Below are positions 23,613 to 32,241 of a stretch of DNA of 36,558 bases, in pieces. The stretch's first letter is position 1. Each line of letters opens with the position of its first letter. The translations under genes were made by a program, and so were the position numbers. Under the pieces are notes generated by a model. The model was not told where the DNA came from, did no database searches, and worked only from the letters and a program-made list of their open reading frames with translations. The stretch is from VFKU01 sp964411925 (GTDB lineage: Bacteria > Hydrogenedentota > Hydrogenedentia > Hydrogenedentales > GCA-2746185), in the NCBI GenBank assembly GCA_964411925.1, contig CAYPNI010000033.1:1-36558 (forward strand), in the 5' to 3' direction.

Positions 23613-24380
23613 ATGGCGGAGCTGGAAATAGTCAAGCTGTATCTTCTCGTGCTGGTCCGTGTTACCGGCCTCGTCGTGACGGCGCCGATCCTGAGTTCAA
23701 ACAACTTTCCGGCGATGGGCAAGCTCGGCCTCTCGGGCCTCATCGCACTCGCGGTGACACCGACGTTGCCGGCGTTGGACACACCCTTGCCGGCGGAGGC
23801 GCTGCCGTACGGCTTGATGGCCGCGGGCGAATTGCTCATCGGCATGGTGATCGGCCTCGTGATGCAACTGGTGTTCGCGGCGATTCAGGTGGCAGGCCAG
23901 GTGATGGACATGCAATCGGGCTTCGGCCTCATCAACGTGTTCAACCCCGCGTTCGAGACGCAATTCCCCATTTTCGGTTTCCTGTTCTTCATTCTGGCGA
24001 TCCTCTACCTGCTCGTGTCGTACGGCCATCACATGATCATCCGCGCGCTCGCGGCCACATTCGACCGGATTCCCGTCGGCGGATTCGCGCCGGACACGCC
24101 GGTGCTCGCGCAGTTCGTTGCTTGGGGCGGGCTGATGTTCCATGACGCGGTGCTGCTGGCGGCGCCGGTGACGGCCGCGATGATGCTCGCGTACGTGACG
24201 ATGGGGCTGATGGGCCGGGTCATTCCGCAGATCAACCTCTTCGTCGTGGGGTTTCCGCTGACGATCGCGATCTCGCTGCTGGTCGTGGCGCTGTCGATCG
24301 GCTTCTATCTCGACCTGCTCGACATCCTGTTCACGGACATGTTCCGGAATGTGGACCGCATCATCACCGGGCTGGGCTGA
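23613..24380 (+). CDS. fliR: Flagellar export gate protein FliR
   Basis: 255 residues, full length, strongly hydrophobic with about six membrane segments. Conserved segments include VRVTGLVVTAPILSS, GELLIGMVIGLVMQLVFAAIQ, VMDMQSGFGLINVFNP and the C-terminal RVIPQINLFVVGFPL. It forms the export gate with FliP and FliQ and contacts FlhB. It sits 3 bp after fliQ and 25 bp before flhB, in one operon. Confidence 0.95.
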   Translation: MAELEIVKLYLLVLVRVTGLVVTAPILSSNNFPAMGKLGLSGLIALAVTPTLPALDTPLPAEALPYGLMAAGELLIGMVIGLVMQLVFAAIQVAGQVMDMQSGFGLINVFNPAFETQFPIFGFLFFILAILYLLVSYGHHMIIRALAATFDRIPVGGFAPDTPVLAQFVAWGGLMFHDAVLLAAPVTAAMMLAYVTMGLMGRVIPQINLFVVGFPLTIAISLLVVALSIGFYLDLLDILFTDMFRNVDRIITGLG

Positions 24381-24405
24381 TTCATAGGACGCTGAACGGG
24401 ACTTC

Positions 24406-25497
24406 ATGGCCGACCAACCCGCGGGCGAAAAGATTCTTCCGCCGTCGCAGCGCAAGCTTCAGCTCGCGCGCGAACGGGGCAACGTCGCCAAGAGCGGTGA
24501 CCTTACGTCCGGCGTGCTGCTGCTGACGGCGGGGGTCACGCTGTCGATTGTCGGACCGGCGTCCTTCCAGCGGATGCTGATGGTGACGCAGTACTACTTC
24601 GGCGAGTTCGATTCGCTGCCGGCAAATCGCGATTACCTGCAGCCGCTGGCGGCGCAGGCGTTCCTGCTGATGGTGCCGATTGTGATCCCGCTGATGCTTG
24701 TTTTGATGGGGATGGGCATTCTGCTCAACGTCTCGCAGTTCGGGTTCGTATTCTCGGGCCAGGCGCTGCAGCCGAAGGCCGAACGCATCAGCCCCATCAA
24801 AGGGTTCCAGCGGCTCTTCAGCCTGCGCTCGTTCGTCGAGCTCATCAAGTCACTGGTGAAGTTCGCCGCGATCAGCGCGCTGGTCTACTGGACGGTGCGC
24901 GATCGCATCCCGGAGATCCTGAGCCTGATGCACTCGAGCGCGTGGGGCTCGGCGATCGGCACGTGGATGCTCGTGTGGGCGGTGTGGTGGCGGGTCGGCC
25001 TCGCGATGGTATTCATCGGCATTCTGGATTTCGGGTTTCAACGCTGGCAGTATCTGCAGGATCAGCGAATGACCCGCCAGGAGGCGCAGGAGGAACTGCG
25101 CCAGCTCGAAGGCGATCCGCGCATCCGCCAGCGCGTCCGGCAGATCCAGCGCCAGATGGCGATGCGCCGCATGATGGCCGAGGTGCCCGCGGCGGACGTC
25201 GTGGTGACGAACCCGACGACGTATGCCGTCGCGCTGCGGTATGACGCCGCGCGGATGGACGCGCCCAGGGTAGTGGCGAAGGGGATGCGGCTGGTGGCCG
25301 AGCGCATCCGCGACGCGGCGGTGGAACACCGCGTACCGATCATCGAGCGGCCGGAACTGGCGCGCGCGTTGTACCGGGACGTGGACATCGACCAGCGGAT
25401 CCCGGATGCATTGTTCCGGGCCGTGGCCGAGGTATTGGCGTACGTGTATGCGATTGACCGGCGCGCGGAGAAGATCGCCGAGCGGCGAAGCGCGTAA
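24406..25497 (+). CDS. flhB: Flagellar export switch protein FlhB (NPTT instead of NPTH)
   Basis: 363 residues. The N-terminal cytoplasmic stretch (EKILPPSQRKLQLARERGNVAKS) is typical, followed by four membrane helices and the cytoplasmic switch domain (MTRQEAQEELRQLEGDPRIR...). FlhB switches export from hook to filament substrates after self-cleavage between Asn and Pro of NPTH. Here residues 269-272 read Asn-Pro-Thr-Thr: the cleaved Asn269-Pro270 bond is kept but His is replaced by Thr (codons AAC CCG ACG ACG from 25210). Downstream VPIIERPELARALY is normal. The gene lies between fliR and flhA. Confidence 0.95.
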   Translation: MADQPAGEKILPPSQRKLQLARERGNVAKSGDLTSGVLLLTAGVTLSIVGPASFQRMLMVTQYYFGEFDSLPANRDYLQPLAAQAFLLMVPIVIPLMLVLMGMGILLNVSQFGFVFSGQALQPKAERISPIKGFQRLFSLRSFVELIKSLVKFAAISALVYWTVRDRIPEILSLMHSSAWGSAIGTWMLVWAVWWRVGLAMVFIGILDFGFQRWQYLQDQRMTRQEAQEELRQLEGDPRIRQRVRQIQRQMAMRRMMAEVPAADVVVTNPTTYAVALRYDAARMDAPRVVAKGMRLVAERIRDAAVEHRVPIIERPELARALYRDVDIDQRIPDALFRAVAEVLAYVYAIDRRAEKIAERRSA

Positions 25498-25520
25498 GGC
25501 TCTAGCGGAGAAGAACAGGC

Positions 25521-27599
25521 GTGGCGATACCGGCCGAACAGATGCCGCCCCAGCCCGGCGCCCTGATGCGCAATCAGGACGTCACGCTGGCGGTTGCCGT
25601 CGTCGCCATTCTGATGGTCCTCGTCATTCCGATCCCGACGTGGACGCTGGACATCCTGCTCGCGATCAACATCTCGATTTCGATTGTCATTCTGCTTTCG
25701 ACGATCTACCTGCGCAGCGCGATCGAGTTCGCGGTCTTCCCGTCGCTGTTGCTCATGCTCACGTTGTTCCGGCTCAGTCTGAACGTCGCCTCGACGCGGC
25801 TCATTCTCGCGAACGCGGACGCGGGGCGCGTGATCGATGCGTTCGGCGGATTTGTGACGGCGGGAAGCCCGGTGGTCGGGTTCATCATCTTCGCGATTCT
25901 GGTCGTGATTCAGTTCGTGGTCATCACGCGCGGCGCGGGCCGCATCTCGGAAGTGGCGGCGCGGTTCACGCTGGACGCGATGCCCGGCAAGCAGATGGGC
26001 GTGGACGCGGACCTCAACGCGGGGCTCATCACCGAAGCCGAAGCCCGCCAGCGCCGTTCGCGCATCGAGCGCGAGGCGGACTTCTACGGCGCGATGGACG
26101 GCGCCACGAAATTCGTCCGCGGCGACGCGATCGCCGGCATCATTATCACGCTGGTCAACATTGTCGGCGGACTCGTCATCGGCGTCGCGATGCGCGGGAT
26201 GGGGTTCGTGGAAGCGCTGCAAATGTACACGCGGCTGACGGTGGGCGACGGCCTGGTGTCGCAGATTCCCGCGCTGATTATCTCGACCGGCGCCGCGATG
26301 ATCGTCACGCGGGCCACGTCCGAGGACAACCTCGGGTCGGACATGTCCTCGCAGCTTACGCGGTATCCGCGCGCGCTGCTGGTGGGCGCGGCGATGCTGG
26401 CGGTCATCGGCATTGTGCCGGGAATGCCCACCGTACCCTTTCTTGTCGTCGCCGCGCTGCTGGGGTACGCGGGCTACCAGTCGCAGCGGCTGGGCGTGCA
26501 GCGTGAGGCCTTCGAGATTGCCGAGCGCCAGCGCGCCGCAGCGCCGGCCAAGGAAGCCGCGCCGCGCACAGAGGACTACCTCGTCGTCGATCCGCTCAAG
26601 ATCGAGCTCGGCTACGGCCTGATCGGCCTCGCGGACAAGGCGCAGGGCGGCGACCTGCTCGGGCGCATCCAGATTTTGCGGCAACAAATCGCGAGCAAGC
26701 ACGGGTTCGTGGTGCCGGTGATCCGCATCGTGGACAACATGCGGCTGCGGCCGAACGAGTATCGCGTGCTGCTGCGCGAATCGGAGATTGCGCGGTACGA
26801 ACTCCTCCCGGATCAGTACCTCGCGATGAACCCGGGGCTCGCGCGCGGCGAGATCGAGGGCACGAAGACGACCGAGCCCGCGTTCGGCTTGCAGGCAGTG
26901 TGGGTGACCCGGCAGAACCGCGATCGCGCGGAACGCATGGGCTATACGATCGTGGAGCCGTCGGCCGTGCTGGCGACGCACCTGACCGAGCTGATCCTTG
27001 CGCATGCGGATGAACTCGTCACGCGCGAGGACGTACAGGCGCTCGTGGACAACTTGAAGACGACGGCGAAGACGGTCGTGGAGGAGCTGGTGCCGGGGTT
27101 GTTGTCGCTGGGCGAGGTGCAGAAGGTCCTGCACAACCTCCTGCGCGAGCGCGTTTCGGTGCGCAACCTGCAAATCATCCTCGAAACGCTGGCGGACTAT
27201 GCGCCGCGGTCGAAGGACACCGATGTGCTGACCGAGTACGTGCGCCACTCACTGGCGCGGCAGATTTGCGCGGACTACAAGGACGAGGAAGGCGCACTCC
27301 GCGTCGTTACGCTCGCGCCGGCGCTGGAACAAGAGCTCAACGACGCCATACAGCGAGGCGACACGGGCCGCTTTCTGCCGGTGGACCCCGCCCGGGCGGA
27401 CGCGATCGCGGGTGCGGCGGCGAAGGCGCTCCAGCCGTTGATTCAGGGCGGATACGAAGGGGTCGTGCTGACGACGGCGCAGGTCCGGCGGTATCTGCGG
27501 CGGATTCTGGAGAGCCGCATCCCGCGGGTCATTGTGCTGTCCTACAACGAGATTGACCCCGCCGTGCGGCTGACCAACGAGGGCACGGTCGCTCCCTAG
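25521..27599 (+). CDS. flhA: Flagellar export protein FlhA
   Basis: 692 residues from the GTG at 25521 (GGAG about 10 nt upstream), 23 bp after flhB. The N-terminal half holds about eight membrane helices, with the FHIPEP family signature near 134-170 (TRGAGRISEVAARF, LDAMPGKQMGVDADL). The C-terminal cytoplasmic half (from about 350) docks chaperone-substrate complexes, with NMRLRPNEYRVLLRE and the final VLSYNEIDP. It forms the nonameric export ring that uses the proton motive force. Confidence 0.95.
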   Translation: MAIPAEQMPPQPGALMRNQDVTLAVAVVAILMVLVIPIPTWTLDILLAINISISIVILLSTIYLRSAIEFAVFPSLLLMLTLFRLSLNVASTRLILANADAGRVIDAFGGFVTAGSPVVGFIIFAILVVIQFVVITRGAGRISEVAARFTLDAMPGKQMGVDADLNAGLITEAEARQRRSRIEREADFYGAMDGATKFVRGDAIAGIIITLVNIVGGLVIGVAMRGMGFVEALQMYTRLTVGDGLVSQIPALIISTGAAMIVTRATSEDNLGSDMSSQLTRYPRALLVGAAMLAVIGIVPGMPTVPFLVVAALLGYAGYQSQRLGVQREAFEIAERQRAAAPAKEAAPRTEDYLVVDPLKIELGYGLIGLADKAQGGDLLGRIQILRQQIASKHGFVVPVIRIVDNMRLRPNEYRVLLRESEIARYELLPDQYLAMNPGLARGEIEGTKTTEPAFGLQAVWVTRQNRDRAERMGYTIVEPSAVLATHLTELILAHADELVTREDVQALVDNLKTTAKTVVEELVPGLLSLGEVQKVLHNLLRERVSVRNLQIILETLADYAPRSKDTDVLTEYVRHSLARQICADYKDEEGALRVVTLAPALEQELNDAIQRGDTGRFLPVDPARADAIAGAAAKALQPLIQGGYEGVVLTTAQVRRYLRRILESRIPRVIVLSYNEIDPAVRLTNEGTVAP

Positions 27600-27639
27600 C
27601 AGGCGCCCGTCGCCCGCACGTCGCGATTCCGGGCCATCT

Positions 27640-27654
27640 GCGCTATCATAGCGC
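27640..27654. promoter_or_regulatory. Palindrome upstream of flhF
   Basis: GCGCTA-TCA-TAGCGC, a perfect 6-bp-arm palindrome in the 79-bp gap between flhA and flhF. It could be an operator, a small hairpin, or part of an internal promoter (TATCAT inside it resembles a -10 box, but no -35 partner is seen). Confidence 0.3.
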
Positions 27655-27678
27655 GCGGGGGACAACCGGACAGGGCCC

Positions 27679-29073
27679 ATGCGCCAGCGGTTTCACAAGT
27701 TTCGCGCGAGTACGCTCGACGACGCCTACCAGGCGATGCGCAAGTCGCTCGGCGACGAGGCGATCGTCGTGCGCACGGCGACGGTTGCCGAGGGCGGCTG
27801 GCTCGGGCGCGTGCTGGGCCAGAAATCCATCGAGCTGACGGCGTCGGTCACCGTGGACGACGACCCCGCGCTTTCGCGCGCGCGCACCATCTCGCCGGCC
27901 GAACGCCGCTATCAATCCGCGCGTGCGACGAGCGCGCCGCTTCCCGAGCTGGACCAACCGGGGAGCGACGACCGCGTGCGCGAGACCGTCGCGTTCTTCC
28001 GCAAGCTGGTATCCGAAGCGCAGCAGCGCGCGGGCATTGCGGCGGCCGATCGCGACCGCGAGGCGACGGCCCCGACGGGCGCGCCGACGCCTCCGATCGC
28101 GCCGGGGAACGCGGTGCCTGCCGATGTGATCCGGTTTGAATCCTCGAAGCGCCGGGAAGCGCTGCCGCTCGACGCAGAGGAACTGCGCGAAAATCTGAAC
28201 GAAATGCGCGAGATGCTGGGCGTGATGTACGCCGAGATGCCGGCGGCGGGGTTGCAGTCGGAATTCGTACCGCATTACCAGATGCTGCTGAGCCACGGCG
28301 TCTCGCGCAAACGCGCCGCGGCGCTCGTGCAGGCGGCGGCGAGCCGGGGCGACCTGCGCGCGTTCCGCAGCCCGCGCGTGTTTCTCGAGCGGCTGAAAAT
28401 GGAAATCCGCCGGGACCTCAACGTCACCGGCGGGATTTCGCTCGAGGCGGGCAAGCGCAAAGTGGTCGCGCTCGTCGGCGCGACGGGCGTCGGCAAGACG
28501 ACCAACCTCGCCAAGCTCGGCGCGCTGTATTCCGTTCAGGAGCGCGCGCGGGTGGGCGTGATCACGACCGATACGTACCGGGTGGCCGCTACGGATCAAC
28601 TCGAGGTGTACGCGGGCATCATCGATGTGACCATGCACATCGTGCATGACGCATCGGAGATGCGCACGGCGCTGCGGGCGTTCGCGGACCGTGACCTCGT
28701 CCTGATCGACACGGCGGGCGGCAGCCCGTTCAACCGCCCGCAGATGACGGAGATCCGGGAACTCATCGATGCGGCGCAGCCGGACGAAGTGCACCTGCTG
28801 GTGAGCGCGAACACCGCGATCGAGGACGCGCGGGACGCGATCACGCATTTCTCGATACTCAAACCGACGGCGTTGTTTTTCACGAAACTGGACGAGACGC
28901 GGCGTTACGGGCCGCTGTACAGCCTTGCGGCCGAGGCGGGCCTTCCGCTGAGCTATCTCAGCGTGGGGCAAAACGTGCCGGACGACATCATGCCGGCGAG
29001 TCCGGGTACAATTGCGAAGCTGGTTGTAGAAGGTGGAGACACTCGTGGCGGAACAAGCACAAAATCTGCGTGA
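27679..29073 (+). CDS. flhF: Flagellar SRP-like GTPase FlhF
   Basis: 464 residues. The N-terminal B domain (MRQRFHKFRASTLDDAYQAMRKSLGDEAIVV) is followed by a long low-complexity, Pro/Ala-rich segment (about 60-160), a helical N domain, and the SRP-type GTPase core. The P-loop GATGVGKTT is near 267-275, followed by DTYRVAATDQL, DTAGGSP and TKLDE. FlhF marks where, and how many, flagella are built, usually at a pole. Its end overlaps flhG by 29 bp. The B-domain start fixes the ATG at 27679. Confidence 0.95.
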   Translation: MRQRFHKFRASTLDDAYQAMRKSLGDEAIVVRTATVAEGGWLGRVLGQKSIELTASVTVDDDPALSRARTISPAERRYQSARATSAPLPELDQPGSDDRVRETVAFFRKLVSEAQQRAGIAAADRDREATAPTGAPTPPIAPGNAVPADVIRFESSKRREALPLDAEELRENLNEMREMLGVMYAEMPAAGLQSEFVPHYQMLLSHGVSRKRAAALVQAAASRGDLRAFRSPRVFLERLKMEIRRDLNVTGGISLEAGKRKVVALVGATGVGKTTNLAKLGALYSVQERARVGVITTDTYRVAATDQLEVYAGIIDVTMHIVHDASEMRTALRAFADRDLVLIDTAGGSPFNRPQMTEIRELIDAAQPDEVHLLVSANTAIEDARDAITHFSILKPTALFFTKLDETRRYGPLYSLAAEAGLPLSYLSVGQNVPDDIMPASPGTIAKLVVEGGDTRGGTSTKSA

Positions 29074-29914
29074 GTTCGTGCGGAAGAACCAGGGCATGGC
29101 GCGCGTCATCGCGGTGACGAGCGGCAAGGGTGGTGTGGGCAAGTCGAGCACGAGCGTCAACCTTTCCATCGCACTCGCGCAGCGCGGTCAGAAGGTCATC
29201 CTGCTCGACGCCGACCTCGGGCTTGCGAATGTCGAAGTGCTGCTCGGTCTCAACTCGCTCTACAACCTGCAACACGTGATCCTCGGCGAGCGCCAGATGG
29301 CGCAGATCCTGGTCGAGGGACCCGGCGGCATCCAGGTCGTCCCGGGGACGTCCGGCCTCGCGAAGCTCGCGGACCTGAACGAGGCGGGCCGGCAAAACGT
29401 CATGGCCGGGTTGCGCCAGGTGCAGGAGCGCGCCGACTTCATCATCATCGACACAATGGCGGGCATCGGCCGGAGCGTGATGTCGTTCGTGCTCGCGGCG
29501 GATGAAGTATTGCTCGTCTGCGCGCCGGAGCCGTCGGCGATTGTGGACGCGTACGCGCTCTTAAAGACGGTCTACCAGCGGCGTGACGACGCGATCGTGC
29601 GGCTGATCACGAACATGGTCGTGAACAAGAAGCAGGCGTCTCTCGTGTACTCAAAACTCAGCAACGCGGCACAGCAATACCTCGGCCGGCGCCTGTCCTA
29701 CCTCGGCATGATCCCGCGCGATCCGCATGTGTCGCAGGCGGTCATGCAGAGCCATCCGTACCTGCTGCGCTATCCCGCGGCGCCGGCGTCCAAGAGCGTA
29801 GTCGATATCGCCGATCGGCTTATCACACAGCGCGCGGCCACGCCGGGCAACGAGAGCTTCCTCAAGCGTTTCGCGCAGTCCATCGGCCTTTCCGGAAACG
29901 CGCAGACGGCCTAG
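29045..29914 (+). CDS. flhG: Flagellar number regulator FlhG (MinD-like ATPase)
   Basis: 289 residues from the GTG at 29045, preceded by AGGTGGAG; a GTG at 29033 is a weaker choice. The N terminus reads AEQAQNLREF, which matches the DQAxxLR helix that stimulates FlhF GTPase. The deviant Walker A SGKGGVGKSS is near 26-35, followed by LLDADLGLANVEVLLG and the IIIDTMAGI motif. FlhG and FlhF together set flagellar number and position. The C-terminal amphipathic helix (FLKRFAQSIGL) would bind membrane. It is the last gene of the operon, and its TAG stop shares a CTAG with the convergent hydrolase stop. Confidence 0.95.
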   Translation: MAEQAQNLREFVRKNQGMARVIAVTSGKGGVGKSSTSVNLSIALAQRGQKVILLDADLGLANVEVLLGLNSLYNLQHVILGERQMAQILVEGPGGIQVVPGTSGLAKLADLNEAGRQNVMAGLRQVQERADFIIIDTMAGIGRSVMSFVLAADEVLLVCAPEPSAIVDAYALLKTVYQRRDDAIVRLITNMVVNKKQASLVYSKLSNAAQQYLGRRLSYLGMIPRDPHVSQAVMQSHPYLLRYPAAPASKSVVDIADRLITQRAATPGNESFLKRFAQSIGLSGNAQTA

Positions 29915-31242
29915 CTCGCGCCGATCTCCCGCATCCACGCGGCGGTCACATCGACGATTGCGCGGTCGAAGGGGCCCATCATCCGGTTTTTCATGCTGTC
30001 CTGCATGTCCGCGGCGACGTCGAAGCCGTGGCCGATGCGCTGCATCTCGACGAAGCCGGCCGTGGTCTTTCCGGCGGCGTTGACTGTCTCCACGATAAGG
30101 GGATGATCGCCCCGGCTCGCGGGATAATCGGCCGTGCCCCAAATCGCCAGGACGGGCGCGGTCACCCCGGTCCAGGGCGCCGGTAGGCCGATATCGTCAA
30201 GCTCGTGCCAGAACGTGTAGTGCCGGCCGAAGACGTGCGTCGCGTCGGCGTCCCGCAGGCGCATGAACCCGCGCAGCTCCGGCGCGCGCTCCTCGATCTG
30301 GCCCGGCGAAAGGCGTTCGCCGAAGAACAGCTCGATAAACCTGTCGGCCTTCTCCATTTCGCGTTCGAGCGCGACGCCGGACAGCCCATGCATCGGCAAT
30401 TGCCGCGCATCGTTCTCGTGAAAGTACTGCGTGAGCGGCGCGCCAATCGTCCCGTAGACCATGATGCCGCGGACGGGCAATCCGCGAGCGATCAGCGGGG
30501 CGAATGCGCCCCCCATGCTATGACCGAACAGGAACACACGCTGCGGATCGATGCCCGGTTGCATCAGGATCCATTTCACCGCGGCTTCGTAGCCCGGTAA
30601 CTCCGCATGGAACCCGATCTCCGCGCACGGCGGGCCTTCGCTGTCGCCGACACCCGGCTTCTCGACGCGCAGCACAGCGAAACCTGCGCGCGTCCACTCG
30701 GACGCGAGTTGGCGGATGCGGTCGTCCGGTTGCAGCGGCGACTCGACGGTGCCGCAGCTTACGCCCTGCAGAAATACGACGGCGGGATGCGGCCCGTCAC
30801 CGCGCGGCATGGTGAGGATGACGCGTTGACGCCACTCACCCACATCGACCGCGTCGTATTGCGTGTCGAATTCGGGGTTGGTTTCCTGCGGCAGTGCCGC
30901 GATCCGGATGGAGAGCTGCGTTTCGGCGCCGTCGCGGCGGACGGTCGCGGCGAGTGCGTCGCCCTCGCGGGCCCGGCCGATGGTGTTGACGGTGTCGGCA
31001 AGCCGCGTCGCGCCCACAATCGGCGATCCGGAGAGTTGCGTCAGCACATCGTCGCTGCGCAATCCGGCCGCCGCCGCCGGAGTACTCGGGAACACCTCGC
31101 GCACGACGATGCCCGCGTCGCCCGCCGCCGCGTCCAGCGCCGCGCCGAGAAAACCGCGCCGGGGAAGTGGTTCGTCCGTCGCGCCCCACGCGCCGGCCGC
31201 GAGGACAAATGTCACAATAAACACGGTTCGAAGTTGATTCAT
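29911..31242 (-). CDS. Exported PDZ-alpha/beta hydrolase fusion
   Basis: 443 residues from the ATG at 31242 (GGAGA 8 nt upstream). Signal peptide to about residue 19-21. Residues about 25-125 form a PDZ-like domain (RRGFLGAALD, IVVREVFPSTPAAAAGLRSDDVLTQLSG). Residues about 140-440 are an alpha/beta hydrolase with the nucleophile elbow GHSMGG (near 262), an acid in IWGTADYP and a C-terminal His in RIGHGFD. It is likely a periplasmic serine esterase or peptidase of the dienelactone hydrolase/S9-like type, with the PDZ part binding peptide ends or partners. The substrate is unknown. It is convergent with flhG. Confidence 0.85.
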   Translation of the reverse strand: MNQLRTVFIVTFVLAAGAWGATDEPLPRRGFLGAALDAAAGDAGIVVREVFPSTPAAAAGLRSDDVLTQLSGSPIVGATRLADTVNTIGRAREGDALAATVRRDGAETQLSIRIAALPQETNPEFDTQYDAVDVGEWRQRVILTMPRGDGPHPAVVFLQGVSCGTVESPLQPDDRIRQLASEWTRAGFAVLRVEKPGVGDSEGPPCAEIGFHAELPGYEAAVKWILMQPGIDPQRVFLFGHSMGGAFAPLIARGLPVRGIMVYGTIGAPLTQYFHENDARQLPMHGLSGVALEREMEKADRFIELFFGERLSPGQIEERAPELRGFMRLRDADATHVFGRHYTFWHELDDIGLPAPWTGVTAPVLAIWGTADYPASRGDHPLIVETVNAAGKTTAGFVEMQRIGHGFDVAADMQDSMKNRMMGPFDRAIVDVTAAWMREIGAS

Positions 31243-31304
31243 GTGAGCCGTCTCCGAGGTTTCAACCAGTGTAGCCGCGCGCCCGCGGCGTGGCAACGCT
31301 GGAA

Positions 31305-31333
31305 TTGACGGGCCGTCCGGCGCGGACTAGGAT
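31305..31333 (+). promoter_or_regulatory. sigma70-like promoter of the signal-peptide crotonase gene
   Basis: TTGACG (31305-31310), 17 bp, TAGGAT (31328-31333). The predicted transcription start is near 31340, giving a leader of about 20 nt that contains GGAGGG before the ATG at 31360. It supports the longer protein with its signal peptide. Confidence 0.6.
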
Positions 31334-31359
31334 GACCGATCGGTGCGGAGGGCGGAACC

Positions 31360-32241
31360 ATGCGCGGCATGACGCGGGCGGCGTGCGCAGCAGTCGCGGG
31401 ACTGCTGATCGGGAGCATTGCGATGGCGCAGGAATTCGACCGGGAAATCGAAGGTAAGCGGTACCTGCAGTGGGGAAACGATGGCGGCGTGTTCGTCATC
31501 CGGTTTTTCAATCCGCCTACGAACCTGATGAACGCGCGGATGGTGGCCGAACTGCGCGAGGCGCTGAAGATGTTCGACGAGTACGCCCCGGTACGCGTCA
31601 TCGTGCTGACGGGCGCGATTCCGGGCTACTTCATCCAGCACTACGACGTGGGCGAGCTCAGCACGTCGGCGGACGCCGCGGCGAAGGACGCGAACATCGG
31701 CGCGGGCGGCGAACTGCACGAGATGCACCAGTTGCTGCTCGAGATTGAGGCGATGTCGAAGCCCGTGATCGCGGCGATCAACGGCCAGGCGCACGGCGGC
31801 GGGTTCGAGCTTGCGCTCGCCTGCGACTTCCGCATCATGACCGACCCCGGCAGCGTCGGTCTGCCGGAGGTGAACGTCGGCATTCTGCCCGGCGCGGGTG
31901 GCACCGTGCGGCTGCCGCGCCTCATCGGCGCGGCGCGCGCGAAGGAACTCATCCTGCGCGGGATGGTGGCCGACGCGCAGACGGCCGTGGACTACGGCAT
32001 GGTGATGAAGGCCGTGCCGCCGGACAAGCTCATGGAAGAAGCGCTTGCGCTCGCCAAACGGCTCGAATCGCTGCCGCCGCAAAGCCTCGCGCTCGTGAAA
32101 AAAGTCATCAACCAGTCCGCGGACATGCCGCTCACCGACGCGCTCCGCCTCGAACAGGACGCCTTCTGGCAGCTCATGCGCACCGAGGACGCCCAGCGCC
32201 TCATGCGGCAATACGTCGAGAGCACGAAAGCGCAGAACTAA
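31360..32241 (+). CDS. Enoyl-CoA hydratase/isomerase-fold protein with N-terminal signal peptide
   Basis: 293 residues from the ATG at 31360 (GGAGGG upstream and a promoter at the right distance). The first 23 residues form a convincing signal peptide (Arg-rich start, hydrophobic core, AMA end). The crotonase fold follows with both hydratase glutamates: Glu150 in GGGFELALACDF and Glu170 in GLPEVNVG, plus LPGAGGT and the C-terminal helical region. CoA substrates are cytoplasmic, so export would be unusual. An internal ATG at 31423 would give a cytoplasmic form but has no ribosome site. The stop overlaps that of the HicB-like gene by 4 bp. Confidence 0.85.
   Translation: MRGMTRAACAAVAGLLIGSIAMAQEFDREIEGKRYLQWGNDGGVFVIRFFNPPTNLMNARMVAELREALKMFDEYAPVRVIVLTGAIPGYFIQHYDVGELSTSADAAAKDANIGAGGELHEMHQLLLEIEAMSKPVIAAINGQAHGGGFELALACDFRIMTDPGSVGLPEVNVGILPGAGGTVRLPRLIGAARAKELILRGMVADAQTAVDYGMVMKAVPPDKLMEEALALAKRLESLPPQSLALVKKVINQSADMPLTDALRLEQDAFWQLMRTEDAQRLMRQYVESTKAQN

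Noticed and set aside
25062..27248. 728-residue open frame on the minus strand
   Set aside because: It is antisense to flhB and flhA and its translation is Arg/His-rich with no family features.
27646..29169. 507-residue open frame on the minus strand
   Set aside because: It is a shadow of flhF/flhG, which carry all expected motifs.
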